Shown here one piece after another: positions 55,625-63,854 of a stretch of DNA of 64,000 nt. The first letter of the stretch is position 1. Each line of letters begins with the position of its first letter. The position numbers and the translations under genes were made by a program. The stretch lies in assembly GCF_008370345.1 (NCBI RefSeq), contig NZ_VTUU01000011.1, positions 1-64,000 of the forward strand. The letters run 5' to 3'. The stretch is from Marinobacter salinexigens (GTDB lineage: Bacteria; Pseudomonadota; Gammaproteobacteria; Pseudomonadales; Oleiphilaceae). The notes beneath the pieces were generated by a model that had not been told where the DNA came from, made no database searches, and saw only the letters and a list, made by a program, of their open reading frames with translations.

Positions 55625-55970
55625 CAACGAACTCCCCGCCATTCCGGGAAAACGCTATTTCACCATTGGTGAGGTTGCTGATCTGTGCGCTGTAAAAGCG
55701 CACGTACTGCGTTATTGGGAGCAGGAGTTTCCCCAGCTTTCACCCGTGAAGCGCCGGGGTAACCGCCGCTATTACCAGCGAGCGGATGTGATTACCATTC
55801 GTCAGATTCGTAGCCTGCTGTACGATCAGGGGTACACGATCGGTGGTGCCAAGCAGAAGCTCAGCAGCCATGAGGTGAAAGACGATACCTCACAGTACAA
55901 ACAACTGATTCGTCAGATGATCACTGAGTTGGAAGAAGTTCTGGATGTGCTGAACTCTCCAGCCAGGTAA
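55605..55970 (+). CDS. MerR-family regulator (ihfA-linked)
   Basis: A 121-residue protein with an N-terminal MerR winged helix ([47 protein letters not shown]) and a short C-terminal dimerisation helix without cysteine-rich metal-binding motifs. The pheT-ihfA-merR linkage is widely conserved; the function of this small MerR protein is not established. It overlaps ihfA by 20 bases. A bidirectional terminator lies directly after it. Confidence 0.93.
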   Translation: MLEPSHNNELPAIPGKRYFTIGEVADLCAVKAHVLRYWEQEFPQLSPVKRRGNRRYYQRADVITIRQIRSLLYDQGYTIGGAKQKLSSHEVKDDTSQYKQLIRQMITELEEVLDVLNSPAR

Positions 55971-55983
55971 AAGGCGGATATAG

Positions 55984-56015
55984 AAAAGCCGAAGATGTAT
56001 GAATCTTCGGCTTTT
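55984..56015. terminator. Bidirectional intrinsic terminator after merR
   Basis: A 13-bp stem (55984-55996 with 56003-56015, core GCCGAAGAT/ATCTTCGGC) with a six-base loop. A-run and T-run at the base make it functional for both the thrS-merR cluster and the convergent DUF2892 gene. Confidence 0.93.
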
Positions 56016-56030
56016 TTTATTCTTTCAGGT

Positions 56031-56222
56031 TTACTTCTTCTTGCAGGTTTTGATCCCGAAAACAGAGTAGGCCGGGCAATTACCCACAAGGGCGGTGGCC
56101 AGAGGGATAATCCCAATCCAGCCCCAGGGTGTTTGCGGCCCAATAAATACCAACGCCAGTAAAATCACACCCACAACCGCACGTATAGCTCTGTCTGCAG
56201 ATCCCATATTCACAGTCATCAT
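56031..56222 (-). CDS. DUF2892 small membrane protein
   Basis: A 63-residue protein. It starts NMGSADRAIRAVVGVILLALVFIG, then has a second hydrophobic segment IGIIPLATALVGNCPAYSVFGI and ends in CKKK. This two-TM YgaP-like DUF2892 layout often appears fused to or near rhodanese/sulfur-transfer genes and Crp/Fnr regulators. Here the divergent neighbour is a damaged Crp/Fnr gene. Cys in GNCPAY and in the C-terminal tail may be functional. An alternative start one codon in is possible. Confidence 0.88.
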   Translation of the reverse strand: MMTVNMGSADRAIRAVVGVILLALVFIGPQTPWGWIGIIPLATALVGNCPAYSVFGIKTCKKK

Positions 56223-56336
56223 TCATTCTCCATCAGTGGTATAGGAAGCGATGATTCAACTATATAACTGCTGGTATGGCCGTTCAGTGATAAAGTCACA
56301 TTCGATCCAAGTTAACGCCGCCCGGGATTCGCGCTC

Positions 56337-56800
56337 ATGACCCACCACATTCTACTGGACACCCTGAGCGAAGCATTGCAGCAAGAGATGCAGGCCAGTC
56401 TTGGCGTGATGACGTTTCCTGCCGGCAAGGTACTGTTCAGCGCCGGGGATCTCTGTCAGGGGCTTCCGCTGGTTCTGGGAGGGTCTATCAAGGTTCAGAT
56501 GACGGGGCTGTCCGGTCACAGTATTGTGTTGTATCGAATGGGCGCCGCTTGGATAATCTGATGCTGTTGGTGGAGGAAGTTGCCTTTAGACGGATGGATG
56601 AAAGGTTGTATGAGTGGCTTGCCGCGAAGGCTGAACAGGGCGATCTGGCTGTTACTCACCAGGATGTTGCGGTTGAACTGGGTACTGCGAGGGAGGTGAT
56701 CAGCCGGCTCCTTAAAGAGTTGGAGAAGCAGGGGATGGTTCGATTGTCTCGAGGTAAAATCGAATTTACCGGGTTTCAGAAGCCTTCAGTGCTCGTTTAG
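56337..56800 (+). pseudogene. Crp/Fnr-family regulator with internal out-of-frame deletion
   Basis: The 5' part (56337-56561) encodes about 68 residues of a cyclic-nucleotide-binding domain (FPAGKVLFSAGDLCQGLPLVLGGSIKVQ, GHSIVLYRMG), then loses frame and stops. From about 56549 another frame encodes the C-terminal part of the same kind of protein: LVEEVAFRRMDERLYEWL and the Crp-type HTH VTHQDVAVELGTAREVISRLLKELEKQGMVRL. Together they make about 150 residues where the family has about 220-230. The missing piece, roughly the second half of the sensor domain and the start of the dimer helix, implies a deletion of about 200 bases. Translation of the two parts separately is possible but a working regulator is unlikely. 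Confidence 0.85.
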
Positions 56801-56805
56801 CCGCT

Positions 56806-57915
56806 ATGCCCGTATCCAGTCCCAGAATTCTTCTGCTTTCGGCTTATGATGCATCCAGTCACAAACGGTGGCGGGAGCAGTTGGCGGGTTTGTTGCCCGA
56901 ATACCATTGGCATTCCCTGAGTTTGTCGCCCCGGTTCTTCCGCTGGCGCATCAGGGGGAACCCTTTGAGTTGGCTGGACGAGCCCTGCCTGGGCGAACCC
57001 TGGGATCTGCTGGTTGCCACGTCGATGGTTGATCTGGCAACGCTGAAAGGAATCCACCCCAGGTTAGCCGGCACGCCCTGTGTTTTGTATATGCACGAAA
57101 ACCAGTTTGCGTTTCCGGTTTCTGAAGGTCAGTCAAACTCTGTGGACCCTCAGATGGTCAACCTGTACGGCGCGATGGCCGCAGACTGCGTGGTATTCAA
57201 CAGTGAATGGAACCGCACCAGTTTTCTGGATGGTGTCCGGGATCTTTTGAGCAAAATGCCGGACGCAGTCCCGTTGGGTCTGCCTGAAAGGCTGAGGGAC
57301 AAATCCCTTATTATTCCCGTTCCTATTGAAGATCGGTTGTTCACAGACTGTAAAACTGACTACAACTGGGACAGCCCACACCTGCTCTGGAACCACCGAT
57401 GGGAATACGACAAGGGGCCAGATCGACTGCTGGAACTCCTAAAGGCTCTTGATCGGCGTTCAATCCCTTTCCGTCTGAGTGTGGTTGGTGAGCGGTTTCG
57501 GAAGTATCCAGGGGCATTCGATGATATCCATGAACGGTTCAGTGATCGAATAGTGCATTGGGGATACCTGGATAGCAGAGCGGATTATGATCAACTGCTG
57601 ATGAATGCTGATGTGGTTGTTTCGACCGCGGTACATGACTTTCAGGGTCTCTCCATGCTTGAAGCCATGGCGGCGGGTTGTCTGCCCCTGGCTCCGGACC
57701 GGTTAGCCTACAGAGAGTATGTGCCAGCTGATTTTCGATATGGGGCAGGGGGCAAGCCTTGCGACGAAGCGGCATCTGCAGCCGACTGCCTGGCAGAATT
57801 AATGAGATGCCAACCTGAACCGTGCCGGCCTGATTCGTGGCGGGGTTCTGTCCTTGCTGAGAAATATCGCAACCTGTTTCAGCACGTGATGGGTGCCCGG
57901 GTGGGCCTGAAGTAA
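56806..57915 (+). CDS. DUF3524 glycosyltransferase, tRNA-queuosine mannosyltransferase-like
   Basis: A 369-residue GT4/GT-B-type glycosyltransferase. The N-terminal DUF3524 domain has ILLLSAYDASSHKRWREQLAG and VLYMHENQFAFPVSEGQ; the C-terminal domain has WNHRWEYDKGPDRLLELLKAL and STAVHDFQGLSMLEAMAAGCLPLAPDRLAYREYVP, the EX7E-like retaining motif. The human homologue GTDC1 (QTMAN) mannosylates queuosine in tRNA-Asp; bacterial members are annotated by this similarity but their substrate is unproven. It starts six bases after the broken Crp/Fnr gene with no clear ribosome-binding site. Confidence 0.88.
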   Translation: MPVSSPRILLLSAYDASSHKRWREQLAGLLPEYHWHSLSLSPRFFRWRIRGNPLSWLDEPCLGEPWDLLVATSMVDLATLKGIHPRLAGTPCVLYMHENQFAFPVSEGQSNSVDPQMVNLYGAMAADCVVFNSEWNRTSFLDGVRDLLSKMPDAVPLGLPERLRDKSLIIPVPIEDRLFTDCKTDYNWDSPHLLWNHRWEYDKGPDRLLELLKALDRRSIPFRLSVVGERFRKYPGAFDDIHERFSDRIVHWGYLDSRADYDQLLMNADVVVSTAVHDFQGLSMLEAMAAGCLPLAPDRLAYREYVPADFRYGAGGKPCDEAASAADCLAELMRCQPEPCRPDSWRGSVLAEKYRNLFQHVMGARVGLK

Positions 57916-58014
57916 CTTTTGTATCAGCGAGTGTGCAGCTGAATGTCCCTGATGAGCTTGCTAAACTGTTTCTGTGCTTTTTTGCCGTGCCACGACTGAT
58001 TGGAGTCTCCCCTA

Positions 58015-59301
58015 GTGGAAAATAAAGTGACTGCGGATACCTATGATCGTTTGATCAACCCTGTGCTGATTTCCGGTTGCATTATCATTCTGGTGGGGTT
58101 TGCAGTGCGGGCATCGTTCGGACTGTTCCAGTTGCCCATCGCCCATGAGTTCGGTTGGCCACGGGAGTCGTTTTCACTGGCCATCGCTATCCAGAATCTG
58201 TTCTGGGGAATCGGACAGCCTATTTTTGGCGCGTTTGCAGAACGTTATGGTGATCGTAAAGCAGTACTTGCCGGGGGAGCCTGTTACATTCTCGGCCTGC
58301 TGCTGTCCGGGCTTGCCACAACTCCGGGGCAGCACCAGTTTCTGGAAATACTGGTCGGTTTTGGCATAGCGGGTACGGGCTTTGGCGTCATTCTGGCTGT
58401 GGTTGGGCGGGCGGCCTCAGACAAAAACCGCTCAATGGCATTGGGAATTGCAACCGCTGCCGGCTCGGCCGGGCAGATCGTAGGGCCTCCGGTCGCTCAG
58501 GCGCTTCTGAGCCAGATGCCCTGGCAGACGGTTTTTGTCGTTTTCGCGGGCTTTGTGCTGTTATCAATGCTAGCGCTGACGATGATGAAAGCCCCCACCC
58601 GGGTGGGGGCGTCTGTCAGTGACGAGCCGGATGAGCCTATGGGCGTTGTGGTTCGTCGCGCAGTTAAAGACCCAACGTTTATCTTCATTTTTATTGGGTT
58701 CTTTTCCTGTGGCTATCAACTGGCTTTCATCACGGCCCATTTTCCGGCCTTTATTACCGAGATGTGTGGGCCTCTGGCGCCGGACAGTTTGCTGTATACG
58801 TTGGGGGTGACGTCCGCAACCACGCTTGGGGCTATATCCATCGCACTGATCGGGCTTTTCAACATCGGAGGAACATTGCTAGCCGGATGGTTAGGGAACA
58901 AGTACTCCCGAAAATACCTGCTGGCGACGGTGTATATGTTGCGAACCGTTGTGTCCGCTGTCTTCATTATGATGCCCATCACACCTGAAACGGTCGTGCT
59001 TTTCTCCATCGCCATGGGATCGCTCTGGTTGGCGACTGTGCCCCTGACGTCCGGACTGGTGGCCCATATCTATGGCCTGAAATACATGGGTACATTGTAT
59101 GGGCTGGTGTTCTTTTCCCACCAGTTGGGAGGCTTCCTCGGTGTATGGTTGGGGGGCGCGATGTATGACGCCTACCATGATTACACACTCGTCTGGTGGG
59201 TTGGCGTAGGTGTCGGCGCATTGTCGGCGCTGATCCATCTTCCGGTCAAGGAACTGCCGTGGTCCCAGAGGGGCAATAACCTGGTTATGGCTGCTTCCTG
59301 A
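58015..59301 (+). CDS. MFS transporter (oxalate/formate- or monocarboxylate-type)
   Basis: About 428 residues with 12 predicted TM segments. The loop after TM2 is AERYGDRKAVLAGG, a form of the MFS A-motif. VGFAVRASFGLFQLPI and the GIATAAGSAGQIVGPPVAQALL segment resemble the OFA/MCT-type subfamily that carries monocarboxylates or oxalate/formate. The substrate is not determinable. GTG at 58015 has GGAG nine bases upstream; an in-frame TTG at 58000 overlaps that site. It precedes an AraC regulator gene on the same strand, which may control it. Confidence 0.92.
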   Translation: MENKVTADTYDRLINPVLISGCIIILVGFAVRASFGLFQLPIAHEFGWPRESFSLAIAIQNLFWGIGQPIFGAFAERYGDRKAVLAGGACYILGLLLSGLATTPGQHQFLEILVGFGIAGTGFGVILAVVGRAASDKNRSMALGIATAAGSAGQIVGPPVAQALLSQMPWQTVFVVFAGFVLLSMLALTMMKAPTRVGASVSDEPDEPMGVVVRRAVKDPTFIFIFIGFFSCGYQLAFITAHFPAFITEMCGPLAPDSLLYTLGVTSATTLGAISIALIGLFNIGGTLLAGWLGNKYSRKYLLATVYMLRTVVSAVFIMMPITPETVVLFSIAMGSLWLATVPLTSGLVAHIYGLKYMGTLYGLVFFSHQLGGFLGVWLGGAMYDAYHDYTLVWWVGVGVGALSALIHLPVKELPWSQRGNNLVMAAS

Positions 59302-59334
59302 GGGCGGGGCGGTGATAGGCGGTATACTGGAACG

Positions 59335-60066
59335 ATGAGCAACTCAGACCTGTCCCTGCATCTTCGAAGCTATGGTGATGAGGGAAAGAAACATTCCCAT
59401 AATCACCATCAGCTCGTACTGCCTCTGTCTGGAGCACTTTCCCTCTCTGTGGATGCCACTGAGGGCAGAGTGGAACAGCGCAAGGCGGCCATCATCCCTT
59501 CAGGTAGCGGGCATGGCTACGCCGCAACGGATGAGAACCGGTTTCTGGTTGCGGACGTGCCGGAGGGCTTGGCTCCGGCATTGGATAAGCTTCCGGTATT
59601 TGTGGAGCTGGACGATGCCTTGCTGAACTACGTGCAGTTCCTCCATAGCCAACACCTGACCGGACGAGATTCAGGTTTCACCCAGCATCAGATGCTTCTA
59701 CTGCTGATCCAGCTACTCCAGGAGCGTTACGGGAGCCAGCTCAATCTCGATCGTCGGGTAGCCACAGCCAAACAGTATCTGGATGGTCATTTCCGCCAGC
59801 GGATCTCGACCAGTGAGTTATCTGCCGTCGCCAATCTGAGTACGCGTCAGCTGAACGACCTGTTTCGCAACCAGGTGGGGATGACGCCGCATCAGTACCT
59901 GACAGAAATCCGAATGAAGGAGTCCTGGCGGCTGCTGGAGCAAACAGGTCTGAGTATCCAGAAGATTGCCGATGCCGTGGGATACGGCTCATTGTCATCC
60001 TTCAGCGACAGATTCACTCGCCATTTCGGCAAATCACCGAGTTACTTCCGCCGAAAATCACAATAA
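59335..60066 (+). CDS. AraC-family regulator with cupin sensor
   Basis: A 243-residue regulator. The N-terminal cupin (1-90) has HSHNHHQLVLPLSGAL and the IPSGSGHGYAA segment with possible metal-binding histidines. The C-terminal AraC DNA-binding domain (140-243) has RISTSELSAVANLSTRQLNDLFRNQ and IQKIADAVGYGSLSSFSDRFTRHFGKSPSYFR. Of the size and type of small AraC regulators that control neighbouring transporters. It lies 33 bases after the MFS gene and 85 bases before the EamA gene, either of which may be its target. Confidence 0.92.
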   Translation: MSNSDLSLHLRSYGDEGKKHSHNHHQLVLPLSGALSLSVDATEGRVEQRKAAIIPSGSGHGYAATDENRFLVADVPEGLAPALDKLPVFVELDDALLNYVQFLHSQHLTGRDSGFTQHQMLLLLIQLLQERYGSQLNLDRRVATAKQYLDGHFRQRISTSELSAVANLSTRQLNDLFRNQVGMTPHQYLTEIRMKESWRLLEQTGLSIQKIADAVGYGSLSSFSDRFTRHFGKSPSYFRRKSQ

Positions 60067-60151
60067 TTTCTCCGCAAGCCGAAAGTCGTCGTGCACCGTC
60101 GGGCATACAGTATCCGGAACATCAACTGTCGACGATTTCCGGGAGAATGAC

Positions 60152-61069
60152 ATGGCATCAGCGAACGTGGCAACGTGGATTGGCTCGGTTTCCGTGCTGC
60201 TTTGGGGAACTCTGGCGCTGCTCACCAAGCTATCCGGCGGTGACATACCCGAGTTTCAGCTTATGGCGATGACCTTTGGAATTGCCTTTGTATTGATGTG
60301 TGTGCGCTGGTTCAGGGCAGGGCATACGGGCGTTCGCTACCTGCGGCAGTCCCTGCTGGCCTGGTGCATCGGAATCGGCGGGCTGTTCGGCTACCATTTT
60401 GCCTATTTCAAGGCAATGAACCTGGCCCCGGCTGTGGAAGTCAGCCTGCTGGCCTATCTCTGGCCTCTGCTTATCGTGCTGTTGTCTTCTCTGCTGCCAG
60501 GGGAGGCATTACGCAGCAAGCATCTTGTCGGCGCTATACTGGCCCTTGGAGGGTGTTGGCTGCTGATCGGGCGCAACGCAGACGGCTTCGCCTGGCAGAA
60601 CCTGGAAGGCTATCTGGTGGCACTTTCCTGTGCCGTTATCTGGTCATCCTACTCTGTCTTGAGCAGGTTGGTCCGCTCGGTGCCGACGGATGCCGTGGGG
60701 TGGTTCTGTGGCGTGACCGCAATCCTTGCTCTGGGTTGCCACCTGATGTGGGAGGAGACGGTGTGGCCAAACGGATGGCAACAGTGGCTTGGGGTAATCG
60801 GGTTGGGGCTTGGGCCGGTTGGTATTGCCTTTTTTACCTGGGATTACGGGGTTAAACACGGAAATATTCAGTTATTGGGGACGCTGGCGTACGGCGCGCC
60901 GCTGATATCCGTGATCCTGCTGATTCTGGCTGGCTATGGAGAGGCGTCTGTCGGCGTGATTGGAGCCAGCGTGATGATCGTTACCGGTTCGTTGATTGCC
61001 GGTCGCTCGGGCTCGTCTGAGTTGTCTTCCAGCCCGGCCCGGCTTCAATCCGAACATCCCTCGCCGTGA
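60152..61069 (+). CDS. EamA-family (DMT) transporter
   Basis: A 305-residue protein with ten predicted TM segments in two EamA halves. The first half includes GSVSVLLWGTLALLTKLSGG and NLAPAVEVSLLAYLWPLLIVLLSSLL; the second includes VALSCAVIWSSYSVLSRLV and GVKHGNIQLLGTLAYGAPLISVILL. This resembles YddG-type aromatic amino-acid or metabolite exporters. ATG at 60152 follows GGGAGA; a longer in-frame start at 59966 overlaps the AraC gene. Its last 89 bases are antisense to the end of the HxlR gene. Confidence 0.92.
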   Translation: MASANVATWIGSVSVLLWGTLALLTKLSGGDIPEFQLMAMTFGIAFVLMCVRWFRAGHTGVRYLRQSLLAWCIGIGGLFGYHFAYFKAMNLAPAVEVSLLAYLWPLLIVLLSSLLPGEALRSKHLVGAILALGGCWLLIGRNADGFAWQNLEGYLVALSCAVIWSSYSVLSRLVRSVPTDAVGWFCGVTAILALGCHLMWEETVWPNGWQQWLGVIGLGLGPVGIAFFTWDYGVKHGNIQLLGTLAYGAPLISVILLILAGYGEASVGVIGASVMIVTGSLIAGRSGSSELSSSPARLQSEHPSP

Positions 61070-61475
61070 CTTCCTCTCTGCAGTGAGAACATACGGTTAC
61101 CGGGTGCATCTGATGGCCGCAGGGTTTGTGGATGTGCACCAGAGGCGCGCCACGCTCATCGGCCATATACGTGTTCCCCCAGTGAACCAGTGCCATGATG
61201 ACCGGGTGCAGGGCGCGACCTTTGTCGGTCAGCCGGTATTCTTCTCGCAGCGGTTTTTCCTGATACGGTACTTTGGCCAGAACACCATTCTCCACCAGCT
61301 TTTTCAGTCGGTCCGTCAACACATGCCGGGTAATGCCCAGCCGACTTTCAAACTGATCAAACCGACGTACTCCGAGAAAACAGTCCCTCAGGATAATGAG
61401 TGTCCAGCGGTCGCCCACAACCGCCAGGGCTCTGGCCACTGAGCACGGTTCCTGATCCAGTTCTTCCCACCGCAT
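60981..61475 (-). CDS. HxlR-family transcriptional regulator
   Basis: A 164-residue protein. The N-terminal HxlR winged helix has CSVARALAVVGDRWTLIILRDCFLGVRRFDQFESRLGITRHVLTDRLKKLVENGVL. The C-terminal extension contains CGHQMHPVTVCSHC, a Cys-x-His/Cys-x-x-Cys cluster that could bind zinc or sense redox. Cys11, near the start of helix 1, is at the position used for thiol-based sensing in some HxlR regulators. GGGGGA precedes the ATG. It is divergent from the SDR operon; two matching operator-like repeats lie between them. Its 3' end overlaps the EamA gene tail to tail by 89 bases. Confidence 0.92.
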   Translation of the reverse strand: MRWEELDQEPCSVARALAVVGDRWTLIILRDCFLGVRRFDQFESRLGITRHVLTDRLKKLVENGVLAKVPYQEKPLREEYRLTDKGRALHPVIMALVHWGNTYMADERGAPLVHIHKPCGHQMHPVTVCSHCREEVTARDVRIEAGPGWKTTQTSPSDRQSTNR

Positions 61476-61512
61476 GGCTTGTCCCCCTTCTGATACCAGC
61501 GCTTATTTTAGC

Positions 61513-61563
61513 TTGACAGGTTCTTAAAAGGAACTGACTATAGATGAGTTCCAAAATAGAACC
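61513..61563. promoter_or_regulatory. SDR-operon promoter with paired 17-bp HxlR-type operators
   Basis: On the plus strand a -35 TTGACA (61513-61518) and a -10-like GACTAT (61536-61541) are 17 bases apart. The spacer (61519-61535) is a dyad GGTTCT-N5-GGAACT. A second 17-base element at 61547-61563 reads AGTTCC-N5-AGAACC, exactly the same arms in inverted orientation. The two centres are 28 bases apart. They are the obvious operators of the divergent HxlR regulator, covering the promoter of the SDR operon. Confidence 0.7.
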
Positions 61564-61588
61564 TAAGAAATGGTAAGGGGCAAGGCCA

Positions 61589-62323
61589 ATGAAACAGAAT
61601 AAACAACACGTGGCTGTCGTGATTGGTGCCGGAGATGCAACAGGCGGTGCGATTGCAAAACGGTTTGCCCGAGAAGGCTATACGGTGGTTGCAACCCGGC
61701 GTCACGAGGATGCATTGATTCCGCTTGTGCAAGAAATCGAAGAACTTGGCGGCAAGGCGTTTGGTCTCGGTTGTGATGCGCGGGATGAAAACGCCATGTG
61801 TGCTCTGTTCTCAAAAATTGAGGACGAGATCGGAGCGATTGGTGTTCTGGTGTTCAACATTGGCGCCAATGTCCGGTTCCCGATTACTGAGACGACCGGG
61901 CGTGTTTACCGCAAAGTATGGGAAATGGCGGCATTCGCAGGATTCCTTGCCGGGCGCGAAGCGGCGAGAGCCATGTTGCCCAGAGGGCGGGGAACCATCA
62001 TTTTTACCGGGGCAACGGCCTCACTTCGTGGAGGCTCTGGTTTTTCAGCGTTTTCGGGGGCCAAGTTTGCTCTGCGGGCTTTGGCGCAGAGCATGGCCAG
62101 GGAATTGGGGCCGCAAGGCATACACGTTGCCCACTCCATTATTGATGGGGCGATTGATACCGCCTTCATCCGCGACAATTTTCCGGAACGATACGCGCTG
62201 AAAGAAAAGGGCGGAATTCTGAATCCGGACCATATCGCCGAGCACTACTGGCAGCTTCATCAACAACCGAGAGACAGCTGGACCCACGAACTGGATCTCC
62301 GGCCGTGGATGGAAACTTTCTGA
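61589..62323 (+). CDS. SDR-family oxidoreductase with Phe in place of catalytic Tyr
   Basis: A 244-residue Rossmann protein. The N-terminal nucleotide-binding motif is GAGDATGGAIAKRF, followed by VLVFNIGAN and FTGATASLRGGSGFSAFSGAK. The usual YxxxK reads Phe155-x3-Lys159, so the catalytic tyrosine is replaced. GIHVAHSIIDGAIDTAFI follows. I recall the same substitution in a related SDR subgroup, so it is probably not damage; the reaction is unknown. It is the first gene of a probable operon with the DsbA-fold isomerase (10-base gap) and a thioesterase, likely repressed by the divergent HxlR protein. Confidence 0.87.
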   Translation: MKQNKQHVAVVIGAGDATGGAIAKRFAREGYTVVATRRHEDALIPLVQEIEELGGKAFGLGCDARDENAMCALFSKIEDEIGAIGVLVFNIGANVRFPITETTGRVYRKVWEMAAFAGFLAGREAARAMLPRGRGTIIFTGATASLRGGSGFSAFSGAKFALRALAQSMARELGPQGIHVAHSIIDGAIDTAFIRDNFPERYALKEKGGILNPDHIAEHYWQLHQQPRDSWTHELDLRPWMETF

Positions 62324-62333
62324 GGGCAATAAC

Positions 62334-62924
62334 ATGACAAAAACCATCGACTTCTATTTCGACGTAGGCAGCCCGGCGAGTTACCTGGCCTGGACCCAAC
62401 TGAAGGGGCTGACGGAAAGAACAGGAGCGGATATCTGCTGGAAGCCCATGTTATTGGGGGGCGTTTTCAAAGCCACCGGAAACAGCTCACCCGCCACGAT
62501 TCCAGCGAAATCCGTCTATAACCGCATGGACATGGCACGCTTTGCCTCTCGCTATAATGTGCCTCTGAATTTCAATCCCCACTTTCCCGTTAACACCCTG
62601 TACCTGATGCGGGGAATGGTTGCCTGTCTGGGCACCCCTCATTTCGACAACTATCTGCAAGCCATCTTCAACGCCATGTGGGTGGATGAACAAAACCTCG
62701 GGGACGTTGCTGTCGTTGCCGACGTACTTGCCAAGGCGGGCTTCAATCCAGAAGATGTTATTGCTCAATGTGATGATTCGGCCATCAAGGAGAGCCTGAA
62801 ACGCTTGACGGAGGAAGCTGTTGAGCGAGGGGTGTTTGGCGCGCCGACGTTTTTTGTCGGAGATGAGATGTTTTTCGGGCAGGACCGTCTGGGTCAGGTG
62901 GAAGAATGCCTGCTCGCGAACTGA
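62334..62924 (+). CDS. 2-hydroxychromene-2-carboxylate isomerase / DsbA-family protein
   Basis: A 196-residue thioredoxin-fold protein of the kappa-GST/HCCA isomerase type. The N-terminal FYFDVGSPASYLAW places Ser13 where DsbA has its CxxC, as in glutathione-dependent HCCA isomerase. FGAPTFFVGDEMFFGQDRL near the C-terminus carries the cis-proline. HCCA isomerase acts in naphthalene degradation, but genes of this kind are common outside aromatic pathways and may use other glutathione conjugates. It follows the SDR gene by 10 bases. Confidence 0.92.
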   Translation: MTKTIDFYFDVGSPASYLAWTQLKGLTERTGADICWKPMLLGGVFKATGNSSPATIPAKSVYNRMDMARFASRYNVPLNFNPHFPVNTLYLMRGMVACLGTPHFDNYLQAIFNAMWVDEQNLGDVAVVADVLAKAGFNPEDVIAQCDDSAIKESLKRLTEEAVERGVFGAPTFFVGDEMFFGQDRLGQVEECLLAN

Positions 62925-62961
62925 ACACGGAACCTGTAGACCTTAGCCAAGAAGGATCAAT

Positions 62962-63783
62962 ATGAATCAGAACACTACTCTCCATGTATTTGACCAGTCG
63001 GTTTCACTGGAGCCTGCGGGGGCTGATACCTTTTGCGGCCGTACGCCCGCAGCATACGCAAATATGGTGGGGCCGTACGGAGGATTCCTAGCTGCTACCT
63101 TGCTGAACGCCGTTCTCCTGCATGAAGAGAGGCAGGGTGACCCTGTATCCATGACGGTCAACTTTGCGGGCCCGGTCGGGGACGGTGACTTCCAGGTCGT
63201 AGCATCGGCTCGCCGTACCAATCGGTCAACACAGCACTGGAACGTCGAGCTCTCCCAGCAAGGTGTGGTGGCCGTGACCGCGACCGTGCTGCTGGCGGTG
63301 CGCCGGGATACATGGGGTGACACGGAAGTATCCATGCCAGACGTGCCTCCCTCGGAATCCGTTGAGCGGATTGATGCGGGCCAATACCTGGCCTGGGTAA
63401 GGAACTACGATTTCAGAGTAGTAGAGGGGCATTTCGATCCTGCAGGGGGTATCGAAGCGAACGGAGATTCTCTGACGAGGCTCTGGGTCCGGGATATGCC
63501 ACCGCGTCCGCTGGATTATCTGTCTCTTATGGCCATCAGCGATTGCTTTTTCCCGAGAATATTTGTTCGCAGGCAGCAACGAATGCCAGTTGGCACAGTT
63601 TCTCTGACCACATACTTCCATGCTGACAGGGACAGCCTCGCCCGGCAGGGGGATAGCCCGGTATTGGCAGAGGCTCATGCCCACAGATACAGCCGCGGCT
63701 TCTTTGATCATACCGGGAAGCTGTGGGGCGTCGGAGGCGAGCTGCTCGCCACGACTCACCAGATGGTGTATTTCAAGGATTGA
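62962..63783 (+). CDS. Acyl-CoA thioesterase (double hot-dog, TesB-like)
   Basis: A 273-residue thioesterase-superfamily protein with two hot-dog halves. The first contains PAAYANMVGPYGGFLAATLLNAVL and VSMTVNFAGPVGDGDFQVVA; the second contains DYLSLMAISDCFFPRIF and PVGTVSLTTYFHADRDSL. It hydrolyses acyl-CoA thioesters; acyl preference is unknown. AAGGA precedes the ATG at 62962. It is the last gene of the HxlR-linked operon, ending in a terminator shared with convergent tRNA-Pro. Confidence 0.9.
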   Translation: MNQNTTLHVFDQSVSLEPAGADTFCGRTPAAYANMVGPYGGFLAATLLNAVLLHEERQGDPVSMTVNFAGPVGDGDFQVVASARRTNRSTQHWNVELSQQGVVAVTATVLLAVRRDTWGDTEVSMPDVPPSESVERIDAGQYLAWVRNYDFRVVEGHFDPAGGIEANGDSLTRLWVRDMPPRPLDYLSLMAISDCFFPRIFVRRQQRMPVGTVSLTTYFHADRDSLARQGDSPVLAEAHAHRYSRGFFDHTGKLWGVGGELLATTHQMVYFKD

Positions 63784-63814
63784 GACGCCGAGTGATTCGG
63801 GAGAATCCGAAGCA

Positions 63815-63850
63815 TAAAAAAAGCCCGGACCGAAAGGTCCGGGCTTTTTA
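63815..63850. terminator. Bidirectional intrinsic terminator between thioesterase and tRNA-Pro
   Basis: A perfect 10-bp stem AGCCCGGACC/GGTCCGGGCT with a GAAA tetraloop, A-run before and T-run after. It serves the thioesterase operon on the plus strand and tRNA-Pro on the minus strand. Confidence 0.95.
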
Positions 63851-63854
63851 AATA

